From Corella eumyota (lineage: Eukaryota; Chordata; Ascidiacea; Phlebobranchia; Corellidae), in assembly GCA_963082875.1 (NCBI GenBank), contig OY720099.1, positions 16,721,066 through 16,785,065 on the forward strand: a stretch of DNA of 64,000 nt, written 5' to 3'. Both the position numbers and the translations under genes were made by a program. The notes under the pieces are model-generated. The model saw only the letters and a program-made list of their open reading frames with translations. It was not told the origin of the DNA and ran no database searches. Shown here one piece after another: positions 24,601 through 34,100 of this stretch. Numbering within the stretch: position 1 is the first letter of the stretch; each line of letters begins with the position of its first letter.

Positions 24601-25631
24601 TGAAGAAATTTAGATTCATAAGAAAGAACAATAAAATATTTTAATTTAATTTTTGCAAACTACCTAATGGTTCATCTTTAAGTACAACAACTTTTTTTGA
24701 TTTCTTTGAGTGAGCTGACGAGTTTTTACTTGAGTTTGATTTTACACTTCGACCCAGAATATTTCTGGCATGGGAATCTAAAGCTCCATCTTTACCCGAC
24801 TTCCAATAACCCTGCTTGCTGTGAAATGTAATGTTTTTTAATTATGAAGATAGTTAAAAAGACTTCAATTTTACAGACCTCTTTGGCTTAGCATAGTGAC
24901 CCTGACCCAGTCTTGAGTTGACTTTGGCAGTTTGGAATATTAATAAATGCAGTTTTCTGGTAATTAATTTGCTGCTTAGGGTTAGTTTTTGCCAAAGCAA
25001 AATTTAATATTGTTATAAAGCATTACTTAAAGAATGCTACACGATAAAAGCAGTGGGAAAGCAACCTTAATACATCATTTAATATTTTTTTTCTCTATAT
25101 TCCCTTAAGGGGATAGGTTTACTGATATTTTTATTGGGTAAGGGTGTGCGGTTTGGGGCGTGTCTAAGCTATCCGTAAACGCCAGGCTTAAGTGCGAATA
25201 GTGTGCTGTTGGTGCGGCTTGAACACGAAACCTTTCGGCTCGTAGTCCGATGCCATGACCGGTTCACCACACTATCGAACTTTACATCATGTAATAAAGC
25301 GAAGAATTCTAACCACAATACCATTCTGCCAGTAGTTGTAGTATGAGCCAATGACACTACCCATTGCCAAATGATAAAAAAAATAGCCTATAACTATTAC
25401 ATACTTTATATTTTAAAGCTTAAAAAGATATTTTTACCCCCTTTCTTCTTTTTCTTTTCCCATCGCTTGCTTTAATTGAAGCAATCTCCATTCCATCTCT
25501 TTATTGTCGATATCAAGTTTTCGGCTTTCCTTTTTCTTGGCACTGTTCGTTACTTTTTTCTGTAATTTTTTTGAAGTTGCTTCTTTGTTGGAAGGCAGGA
25601 CATTGAAATCAAGATTTAGGTGATGACTCAT
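18673..25631 (-). CDS. ZBBX: ZBBX-like protein with a TDP-43 N-terminal-like domain instead of a B-box
   Basis: Seventeen exons join with consistent phase to 791 codons: 25438-25631, 24664-24818, 24298-24458, 23635-23726, 23319-23430, 22766-22861, 22239-22323, 22002-22146, 21681-21754, 21300-21452, 21035-21155, 20484-20821, 20198-20380, 19761-19859, 19509-19604, 19272-19401, 18673-18814. Features matching my memory of vertebrate ZBBX, in order: a short coiled coil ending KEKEERG followed by GYWKSGKDG (about 45-75), ESAQSFQKALLEWR (about 275), LSYMEKLLLKKH (about 335) and LEWELASQT (about 695). The rest is acidic, low-complexity sequence. No Cys/His B-box is visible. Where it should be, residues about 171-235 (exons 4-5) read as a TDP-43 N-terminal-type fold, with YPNAIGLFF, VGVDGKIVRP and the diagnostic GWG. 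Human ZBBX function is poorly known. The introns carry many SINE copies. The donor of exon 12 at 20483 was chosen because it alone keeps the frame. Confidence 0.72.
18893..19160 (+). mobile_element. tRNA-derived SINE in ZBBX intron
   Basis: Nearly full-length copy with box A (GATGTAGTGGTAAAAACAC) and box B (GGTCATGGATTCAATCTCC), the usual body and an ACAAAAAAAA tail. It lies antisense to the host gene in the last intron. Confidence 0.9.
22408..22688 (+). mobile_element. tRNA-derived SINE in ZBBX intron
   Basis: Full-length copy from GGCAGCTTGGTGTAGTGG to TATATCCAAAAAAAA, antisense to the host gene, between the SAQSFQ-coding exon (22239-22323) and the exon at 22766. Confidence 0.92.
23052..23310 (+). 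mobile_element. 5'-truncated SINE abutting a splice donor
   Basis: The copy lacks box A and begins at ACACCACACATGAGGTCG. Box B and the body are intact. Its A-rich tail ends about 7 bp from the donor site of the exon that encodes the GWG part of the TDP-43-like domain (exon starts at 23319). Confidence 0.9.
23810..24096 (+). mobile_element. tRNA-derived SINE in ZBBX intron
   Basis: Full-length copy, CGCAGCGTGGTGTAGTGG to GATATATACAAAAAAA, close to the family consensus. Confidence 0.93.
24117..24231 (-). mobile_element. Partial SINE, head region only
   Basis: Reverse-strand copy containing only the tRNA-like head and first part of the body (ATACCGTTTATAGCG through ACTACACCATGCTGTCAG). It lies head-to-head with, and 20 bp from, the preceding plus-strand copy. 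Confidence 0.85.
24895..25335 (-). mobile_element. Old SINE interrupted by a second SINE
   Basis: A diverged reverse-strand copy of the main SINE. The 3' part is at 24895-25078 (CTGACCCAGTCTTGAGTTG and onward) and the head at 25283-25335 (ends ACCATTCTGCCAG). The two halves are separated by a different element at 25079-25282, flanked by TACATCAT on both sides (25071-25078 and 25283-25290). Confidence 0.8.
25079..25282 (-). mobile_element. Second tRNA-derived SINE family, nested insertion
   Basis: Read on the minus strand it has a tRNA-like head with box A-like TGGTGAACCGGTCATGGCATC and box B-like GGTTTCGTGTTCAAGCCGC, then a body with GCGTTTACGGATAGCTTAGA and an A-rich tail (GAGAAAAAAAATATT). 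The 8-bp direct repeat TACATCAT flanks it, a clear target-site duplication. The head differs from the main family, so it derives from another tRNA. Confidence 0.85.
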
Positions 25632-25779
25632 TGTTTATTAAAGTGATATATTTGTGTTTAAAAATATTTCTAAAAAAAATAAAATTTAAAAACATATTAG
25701 TAATTGAATAGTTAATAGTTAAATTGTTAGATAGTATTTTAGGCTAAAATAACTTAAGTTATGAATCGCATAACCAAAC

Positions 25780-25945
25780 TGGGAGCTCTATTAGCGTCGT
25801 CCGCCAAGTTTATAAAATACGGAAAAGGAGGATTTTTTTTATAACCTTACCACTTACCCTAATCTTCTGTTGTACATTTCGCCCTTACCGCTTTCATTTT
25901 AGTATTACTCCTTTAAACTGGCGGACGACGTTAATAAAGCTCCCT
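25780..25945. mobile_element. Short MITE with ~30-bp terminal inverted repeats
   Basis: The left end GGGAGCTCTATTAGCGTCG plus TCCGCCAAGTTT pairs with the reverse complement of the right end (AAACTGGCGGACGACG then TTAATAAAGCTCCC) over about 30 bp with three or so differences. Length is about 166 bp with no coding potential. It sits about 150 bp upstream of the ZBBX-like start codon, so it may overlap the promoter. Confidence 0.88.
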
Positions 25946-26589
25946 AGACTGAGTCTAAAACCATATCTAACTGTTCTTTTTCTACATTAATTTGATTTTG
26001 TTTTAAATTTTGACAGTTAATAAAAATCTTAGATAATTATTGCAATAACGGTAAATATATTTCACTAATTAATTACTTTGTGTTAACTATCAATCGTCTT
26101 TTACAGATTCTTTTAAATAGAATATAGTTTAAAACTTCATAAACTTAAAAACTTCCGTTTTTATTTTGTTTTGCTGTTTCTATGCGCGGCACGCCAAACT
26201 TCAAAACATATCAACAAAAATTCTTCAACATAGGGGGCGGCATTGTATTATTTTCTTAGCAAAGTAACGTTATCCTCTAAAAGTTTCCAAAAAATCTAAA
26301 TTGAACTTACAGAAATACAAATAAAAATAACTTTGTTTATTATTTTTTACTAAACAAATCATGTTGACACAAGAATATATTCGAAACGCGAGAAACAGAA
26401 ATGATTAATTAATAAATATACATTGATTAATATATACCTAAAAATACATTCTACAAACAAGTGTATACCTGAAAATAAAAAAAATTAGACAAATTTTGCA
26501 AACATACGTATAATTCAGCAATGAAAATCATTAGGCTACTACTTAATTGAGGTGTAATATTTTGATATGCAATGTAAAAAAACTCTCAT
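25946..26589. other. Intergenic, no gene seen
   Basis: AT-rich sequence between the ZBBX-like gene and the tetraspan gene. It presumably contains the ZBBX promoter and the tetraspan 3' UTR. I see no conserved element. Confidence 0.45.
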
Positions 26590-27359
26590 TTATTTCATTT
26601 GGCTAATAAAGCCACAAATTGGAGATATAATAAAAGCCATTCCTATTGCAGTCCAACCAAGAGCAAACGAATAGCCGTAATATAGTCCATCCGCGAGTGG
26701 GTATTGAGTTGAGAAAACCACCATGCTAATAGTCGTACACAGTCCTGAAAAGTCAATATATGCACAGATAAATAAACCATAAACACGTTACTTGGATAAC
26801 AAATTAAAAAAAGATTAACTCCAGCTCAATTAAATAAAGTAATAAAATCTATATAGACTACTTATCCAAAGCAGGTTTCTACATCTATTTAAATAAATAT
26901 AAAAATTTTAACAACAACTTACCGCTAGAACAAAAAACCAAAGCATGTAAAATAGCTGATGAACTACGCTTACCGCTTCGTACAAACAATATAAATGAAC
27001 TTATAATAGCAAATCCACTAAAACAGGTTGAAGAAATAAGAAAACCTCTTACCAGTTGAATATAGTACTGTACACCTACAAAAACATGATAATTGGTAAC
27101 TTGCCAATATCCCTAGCCTATACCTAAAATGTGTGTAAATATTCAACTGGATATCTAACTTACTATTATAGCCATTACATTGCCCTGTATAACAAAGTTT
27201 CCATAGGCCAGCTTGTACGGCTGGACTTGTCACCCAATTCGTCGTTGCAAGTGCTGCAACTTGAACGGAAAATAACGCCATTGCCATGACAACAAATATT
27301 GCAGGTGAGGTTTTCGGCTGAAGCTTTTCAGTCAGCGGGGTTTCTTCCTTTTCGTCCAT
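26590..27359 (-). CDS. Claudin/PMP22-type four-transmembrane protein
   Basis: Three exons (27164-27359, 26923-27075, 26590-26744) join in frame to 167 codons. There are four hydrophobic segments at about 19-40, 75-98, 107-126 and 140-162. The first extracellular loop carries the family signature: Trp42, then GLW at 51-53 followed by Cys56 and Cys61 (NWVTSPAVQAGLWKLCYTGQ). That W-GLW-C-C pattern defines the claudin/PMP22/EMP superfamily, whose members form cell junctions or organise membranes. The length fits PMP22/EMP or a small claudin. I cannot place it more precisely; the second loop is short and lacks obvious claudin-specific residues. The N-terminal 17 residues are acidic and cytosolic. 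Confidence 0.8.
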
Positions 27360-28109
27360 ATTTGTTTTTCAAGTATCCTTTTAATTATATAACTTAATGA
27401 TCTAAAAATTATATTTATGTAACTAAATAGTCTAAAAATTGTTAGAACAAAAGCCTGTCTGTATAGTCTTTTTAGCTAGATTTGTATACAGCTAAGGTTT
27501 GGCTTATGACTAGCTAAATAAATTCGCGGTCTGGGCGTAAACTTTGACAAATTCGAGAAAACAAACAAAGGGCGTAAACAACGTAAACTATAGCGTCACA
27601 ATGCAAACAGGCTACGTCCAGTAACCAGTTTTATAGAAATTTAATTTTAAGACCAGTAACAGGCAAATTAAATATTAATGTCCAATATAAATTTATAATC
27701 CAAGTTATAGTAATACCCAAACAAAATCTCATCTTAAAGTAGACACTGGATCATAATATCACTTTTTTATTTAAACTGGAAAAAGTTTAATTAACTTTTT
27801 ATATCTTGTTTACAAACAAGGTTGCTGGGCAAACAAAAACGCCCAAAATTTTTGGCATACTTCTATTTTTCTGCTGAGTTCAACCACTCTCAATATTATA
27901 AAAGATTTTATTACAAAATTTGTCCAGTTCTGAGTGAATAGCAATGATTTAGCCACAAAACAATAAAGAAAAATATACAAGTGGTTAAAAAGAAAAACAG
28001 TTTTAAAGCAAAATTTTTAGGATAATTAAAAAAATGTTTTTTGTTTATTCGGAGCAAAACAAGTGGGGATACTACGTCATGGAGTGACGTCATAGGTAAT
28101 TTAAATCTC
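27360..28109. other. Intergenic, no gene seen
   Basis: Between the tetraspan start codon and the chaperone stop codon. A TGACGTCA site lies at 28085-28092, just past the stop of the chaperone gene. Nothing else is recognisable. Confidence 0.45.
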
Positions 28110-31100
28110 TCAAGTTGGGCTAGGTGACAAAGTTGTTTCTAAAAAACAAAATAAGTTGTAAAATTTTAAGAGCAAATGTAATATCCTGGGGTTGATTCCC
28201 AATGCCAGTAGTTGGGTATTTTTTTGGGGGGAGGGGGGGGTGTTGGGAGGGTATCGAGAAGCTAATATTATAAGTTTTATATCAAATTAAAAAATATATA
28301 AAAAAGTTACCACTTACCACTTTCCTGTGATATTTCTTTAGAGGAAGCTTCTGGATTTGATAAAATCTGATCACGTGACGTCGAATCGACCTCTGAAGTC
28401 GACGTGACGTCATTACTTATCTCAGTTACGTCATTATCACGTGATAATCGTTCGTCCGCGGCGTCGGGTAATTTTTCGGCTACCTCGACTCCTGCGTCAC
28501 TGTCTATGACGTCATCGCTGTAAATGACGTCATCATCGTCGTCGTCGTTTTCGATGACGTCATCGGTCGCTTCAAGATCAACCAACTCGTCCTCGTCATC
28601 TTGATGACGTAATTGGTCATTGTGACGTAGGTCGACGTAATCCTCGGTTTTGTCGACTACGACTTCGTCATCATCCGACAATATTCCTCCGTCTTCCAAA
28701 TCCTCCTCATCTAAACGACAGTTATGACGTCAAAGTAATTGTGACATTATCACTAATAATAATCTCATTTTCTTAACCAAACTTTATTTTAAAACATTTA
28801 AAATTTGTAATAACTTACCATCATCAATTACATAAAACTCTTCTTTGCTTGGTCCATCTTTACCTTAACACAACAAACATTTATTTAAATTTTTAAAAAT
28901 CCAATTAAAAAAAAATGATCTCTGTGAATGTTTTTACCTTGAGCTGATGTCTGCCATCCTTCTCCATCGTCACTGCTTATATATTCTGCTGAATCTTCGT
29001 TGATGTAAACTTCCCCTTCCTCTTCTTCTTCACTTTAAAGATGCAAAAAAATTTTAACAAAAATTTTAACAAAAAATTTGAAATTTACCAAAAACCTTGA
29101 ATTTTTAAAATAAGGTAGCGTGGTGTAGTGGCTAGAACACTTGGCTTTACTACATGAGGTCCTGTGTTCGACCCCACTGCTCTCATGTCGTAGCATCCTT
29201 AATAAAGGCACTATAAACGATTTGAACCTCTCAAGGATAAACAAATATAAAAAAAAACTGTATTTATATAATACAAAAGATGTTTTGGGTCACGTTTGTT
29301 GTGCAATTCTAAACAAAACATAAGTACACTACGGCTCTCCTAAATTCTCTCGTCTGGATTACGGTGCGAGAGAATTTTCTCGTCTGGATTACGGTGCGAG
29401 AGAATTCTCTCGTCTGGGTTACGGTGCGAGAGAATTCTCTCGTTTGAATTACGGTGCGAGAGAATTTTTACCTATGGAGAACGGTTCGTCAGAATTCTTT
29501 GCTATGGTGAACGGAACGTTGTTTTCTCTAACGTACTTTACCGGTTACTGTCGGATAAATCTAACTTTAAAAATAACCTAACGTAACTCTGACACTAATT
29601 TACTACTAAAAAACTTATAACACGAGTTCAGACGAAACAATCATTTATTAAAACAATAAAAAAACAATTTAACATAACAACTTAAAAAGAAACAATTTTA
29701 TATGGTAACTAAAAAAAAAATAAAATACGTTTTAAAAACCTAAAAATAACTTTAAAAAACTTAACTAATAAATTATTCAAAAACATATTGAGCTGAAATG
29801 TGGTCGCATAAGTTATTAAAAGCGTCGCAGTTAAAGCGATCGCGCCACATCATTTCTTGCAGGTAAGAATGCAACATGTGTCTTGCACATCCTTTCATCT
29901 TTTTAATTTTATATTTATGCCGATTCCAATACGATTCCATGGTTTGAGTGTAAACTCTTGTACACGGATCTACGAATTTAATCTTGTGCTTAAATCCTAA
30001 GCTACGTTGTATCTGTCTGTATTCTTTCCACTGATTGCTATATATAACAGATCCTGGTCGCGCTATTTTTGTGATAATTGGCAGAAGGGTTTTGGCATCC
30101 CGTTGCTCAACAATTTCCATATACCCCATCGAAGTATTTTCTGACCTTTCTACCATTCCGAAGACCCACACGGATAACCGTGGAGTTCGTCCGTGATGGT
30201 GCTTAACTTTATGGGCAAAACAGGATTCATCGATTTCAATTATTTTTCCAGGACCTCCGAGTGTTATTGGGAATTGGACAAAGTGGTTTTTGCATATATA
30301 TCTAAAGAAAAAGTATCCATCCACTACGATTGACGGGGAAATACCAGTCTCCTGTGTTGCTGCCTTTTGATCAGCTTCTATGCTCCATAAATACATTAAG
30401 TGTATCCATTGTTTCAGTTTCAGACGAGACCTTGCGAAAAAAGAATTTTTTCGCACAGACACGCTTGAGTTATGTTTAAAGCAATGAAGATTCCTACACT
30501 TCCACTGATATTTGTCATTGATGTCGCTTCGTTTATTTAAAAGCATTACATTTTTACAACCTTCACATTTCATCACCTCGGACAAGAGTGACTTACTTTG
30601 CATCCACTGCATCAGTTCCTGGGGATTTTCATTTGTTAACAAGGGCAATATAGTAGATTGGTAAGTATTATCATTCATCTTATTTGGTCTAAAAACAAAA
30701 AACCTGTTACCTGTAACTTACGGTCGTTTGAACCCGATTATACGATAAATAATCATTAGAAAGTTAGAGTTGGAGTAAAGGTATATATTTATATTTAGAG
30801 TATGTATAGTGTTAGATGCTGTCTACAGACTCAATTAGCAGACACACTTCGCTAATTAACAACAAACTTAGATAGGGTTTGGGCAAGGGTATATTTGAAG
30901 ACTTGATGTCTGCAGAGGTAAAACAACCGTCGGTGTTCAGTAAAGTCGCAAACTTAAAACAATAGGTCTTGTCTGACGACTACTAATTTAAAAAAAACTG
31001 TTTCTTTTTAAGTTATTATATAAAAATGTTTTTTTAATTGTTTTAATGGATGATTATTTGTCTGAACTTGTGTTATAGGTTTTTAAGTAGTAAATTAGTG

Positions 31101-34100
31101 TCAGAGTTACGTTAAGTTATTTTTGAAGTTAGATTTAGCCGACAGTAACCGGTCAAGTACATTAGAGAAAACAACGTTCTGTTCACCATAGCAAACATTC
31201 TGACAAACCGTTCTCCATAACATTCTGACAAACCGTTCTCCATTCTCTCGCACCGTCTCGTTTACACCAAGCGCGTGCGCCGCGCGCAACGCAAAATTTT
31301 ACGTTTTTCTAATAAGTCGGGATTCCCCGAAAAGCTCTCTTTTTCGCCTAGCGTTGTTCGCGAGCGGGTCGCTCCAGAAGCGACAGACGCGTGTCAATTG
31401 TACGCAAAAAAGTCTATAAAAGGGCAACTTAATTCAGAAATATAAAGTTATATACAAACTTATATTATTAAAAAATAAATTAAATAAGATTAATTACGGG
31501 TATATTTTTTACTAAAATACCCTTACTGAAATTAATGTATAAAAGTCGTTTTAAGCAAAGAAATCGTCTGGTGTAAACGATCGCCTACGCGCAAAGCGAA
31601 TTCCCAAATTTCGCGTTGCGCGCTTCGCGTCCTGATTAAACCGGCCTTAATCCAGACTGGAGAATTCTCTCGCACCGTAATCCATACGAGAAAATTTAGA
31701 AGAGCCGCAATCCAGACGAGAGAATTCTCTCGCACCGTAATCCAGACGAGAGAATTCTCTCGCACCGTAATCCAGACGAGAGAATTTAAGAGAGCCGTAA
31801 TGTAATTATGTTTTGTCTAGAACCGGACAACAAACGTGACCCAAAACATCTTTTGTGTTACATAAATATAGTTTTTTTTATATTTGTTGATCCTTGAGAA
31901 GTTCATATCGTTTATAGTGTCTTAAATAAGGATGCTACGGAATGAGAGCAGTGGGGTAGAACACAGGACCTTATGTAGTAAAGCCAAGTGTTCTAGCCAC
32001 TACACCACGCTACCAGTTATTTTTTTTATTTTAAAAATTCAAAGTTTTTGGTAAATTTCACTTTTTAAATTTTTGTTAAAAAACATACGTGACCAAGACA
32101 AACAAAAACGGACTAACAAACTGAATTAGACAATTAAGTAATGTCGGTGGAAAATTTTAGAAACCAATAAAAAATTTCTGCAATACCTTTCTTCTGATTC
32201 ACTTTCACCATCTTTGTTCATAAGATAACACTGAAGTGGGTTGGGCCATAATTCATCTTTAATAATCTAATAAATAAAAGTAATAAATAACATTACTATT
32301 AAAATAAAGGTAAATTATTTTGATAATAAATATTCAAAAATTAAGTAGGCCTATTGTTTTTTACAGTTTGAAAATAGACTTTAAACGAACCAGGATTTCA
32401 AAAAATAGATTTATTACCTCAGCGATGTCATCCGTAGATGCATCTTCTTGGGGGCAGAACCAACTAAAAAAACTTGAAGTATTTTCCAACTTGGTGAGAT
32501 CCATTCCATCTTTCCACCTTATCACACTACACTCACAAGATGGTGCATCTGAGCAAAAAATAAATGATATATTTTTTTGTATCTCTTTATTCTCGATGTG
32601 GAAAAGTTGAATGCGTGACTTAATCATAGAGTAACAAGTTACTCCACCCAGTCTCCAGTTGCCTGTGGCAGTTTAGGATATTATAGAGATTATAATTGCC
32701 CGATAATTATGCTGCTGATTAAGTGCTGGCTCAGCAGGAGTTCATACCGTTTATAGCGCCATACTCAAGGGAGCTACAGCATGAGATCAGTAGGAAATGA
32801 ACCCACAACCTCATGTGTGGTGTAGCAAGTGTTCTTACGACTACACCAAGCTGCCAGTACTAATATTGGTTTATCCTCAACATGTAAAGGATTTTATAAG
32901 ATAAAAATTTAAAAACCCAAAAATTTAATTTGCAAAAATTAAAATTGTATAGATTTAAATCTAAATAATTGAAACAAAAAATAAATAAAATACACAACTT
33001 TAAAAATACAAACTACAATTTATTAAAAATTTAAAAGTTAAAAAAATTACCATGCCATGGAAGATGATATTCTTTAGTTATAACATCGTTATAAAAATAA
33101 GGGTTCTCTTCAAAATAAAACTTTATGCTGTAACCAGATCGCTTTTCCTCAAAATCTTCAATCTTGATTTAAAAATTAGTTCAAAATCTTATATATAATA
33201 GTAGTGTCGAGAATTGTATGAAAAAAAAATAAAAATAAAATTTAAATAATAAACCAATATAACTCGTATTAAAAAATTAATATCAGACTATACATAAAAA
33301 TGTAGTATTTTATTTTTACAGCATACAAATTGGTATATTTATAAAATCTTTAGTTCTTAGCCTTTACCAACCAAATAATAACAAAAATTAAAAACAAAAC
33401 TGAAGTGCCGAAAAAAACAAGATTAACAACAAAAAAATCGCCGTGAAAACTTTTAAAAATAACGGTATATAATGGAAACTGTGCAATTTCCATTGGCGCA
33501 GTTACACCATTTTTTAAACCCATTGCAATCCCATAATACTTGAGAGGAAAATAAGACAAAATGAAACTAGCAGCACTACAATTAAATAAATTTTTTAAAG
33601 TTAACAAGCATAGAAAACTGAAAATCTGAAACGGCAGATTGGGCACTAGAACACTAGATGATAAAATTACATTAGTAATACATACTGCAAGAAATTGATA
33701 ACGGGTCGATAGTCTTAAACATACATCTAAACTGCAGTTGTGTTTTTTCTTATACCTACCAACTAAATGTAAGATAAGCCATGAAAGAACAAGAGGTATG
33801 CCTAACCCACAGAAAAGCGTAATGCCGTATATGTTTAAGTATTTACTAGCAACTGATAAATTGCCATGAGATGAAGATAACAACCATGGATAGATGGAGC
33901 CAAATTTGAAAACAATATAAACATGTGTCAAACTATAGTAAAAGATAAATATAATGTATTTAAACGAGAACAAAACAGAAAAGAGTGACTGATGTTTATT
34001 TTTGTTCAAGTCCAGATCATGTTTTGTGTCATTTTGCTTTTGAACCAAACTTATCTCTTCATTATTCGCGTCCACATCAATCACATCAAAATGCATTTTT

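Larger units (their letters stand above)
29330..31799. mobile_element. Merlin-type DNA transposon with iterated ends
   Basis: The core is bounded by TACGGCTCTCCTAAATTCTC on the left and the matching inverted GAATTTAAGAGAGCCGTA on the right. Each end then carries several ~30-bp units (CTCTCGTCTGGATTACGG, then TGCGAGAGAATT): four on the left (29347-29467) and about four on the right (31660-31797). The single gene inside encodes an IS1016/IS1595-related transposase. Merlin elements normally have terminal inverted repeats and 8-9-bp target duplications. No duplication can be read here because the inverted homology runs on past both ends. Confidence 0.85.
29060..32083. repeat. 3-kb long inverted repeat inside a chaperone-gene intron
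   Basis: The left arm (about 29060-29700) matches the right arm (about 31000-32083) in reverse complement. From the outside inwards each arm has an AT-rich segment (TTTACCAAAAAC, TTGAATTTTTAAAATA), a shortened SINE, ACAAAAGATGTTTTGGGTCA followed by CGTTTGTTGT, an array of about 30-bp units around TCTCTCGTCTGG/GGTGCGAGAGAA, and an inner segment with ACCGGT and CTAACGTAACTCTGACAC. The right arm is interrupted by a separate ~380-bp element. The centre holds a transposase gene. The left boundary lies within about 30 bp of a splice acceptor. Confidence 0.88.

Noticed and set aside
29347-29467. Regularly spaced ~30-bp repeats resembling a CRISPR array
   Set aside because: The units are contiguous without unique spacers and form the ends of a eukaryotic DNA transposon.
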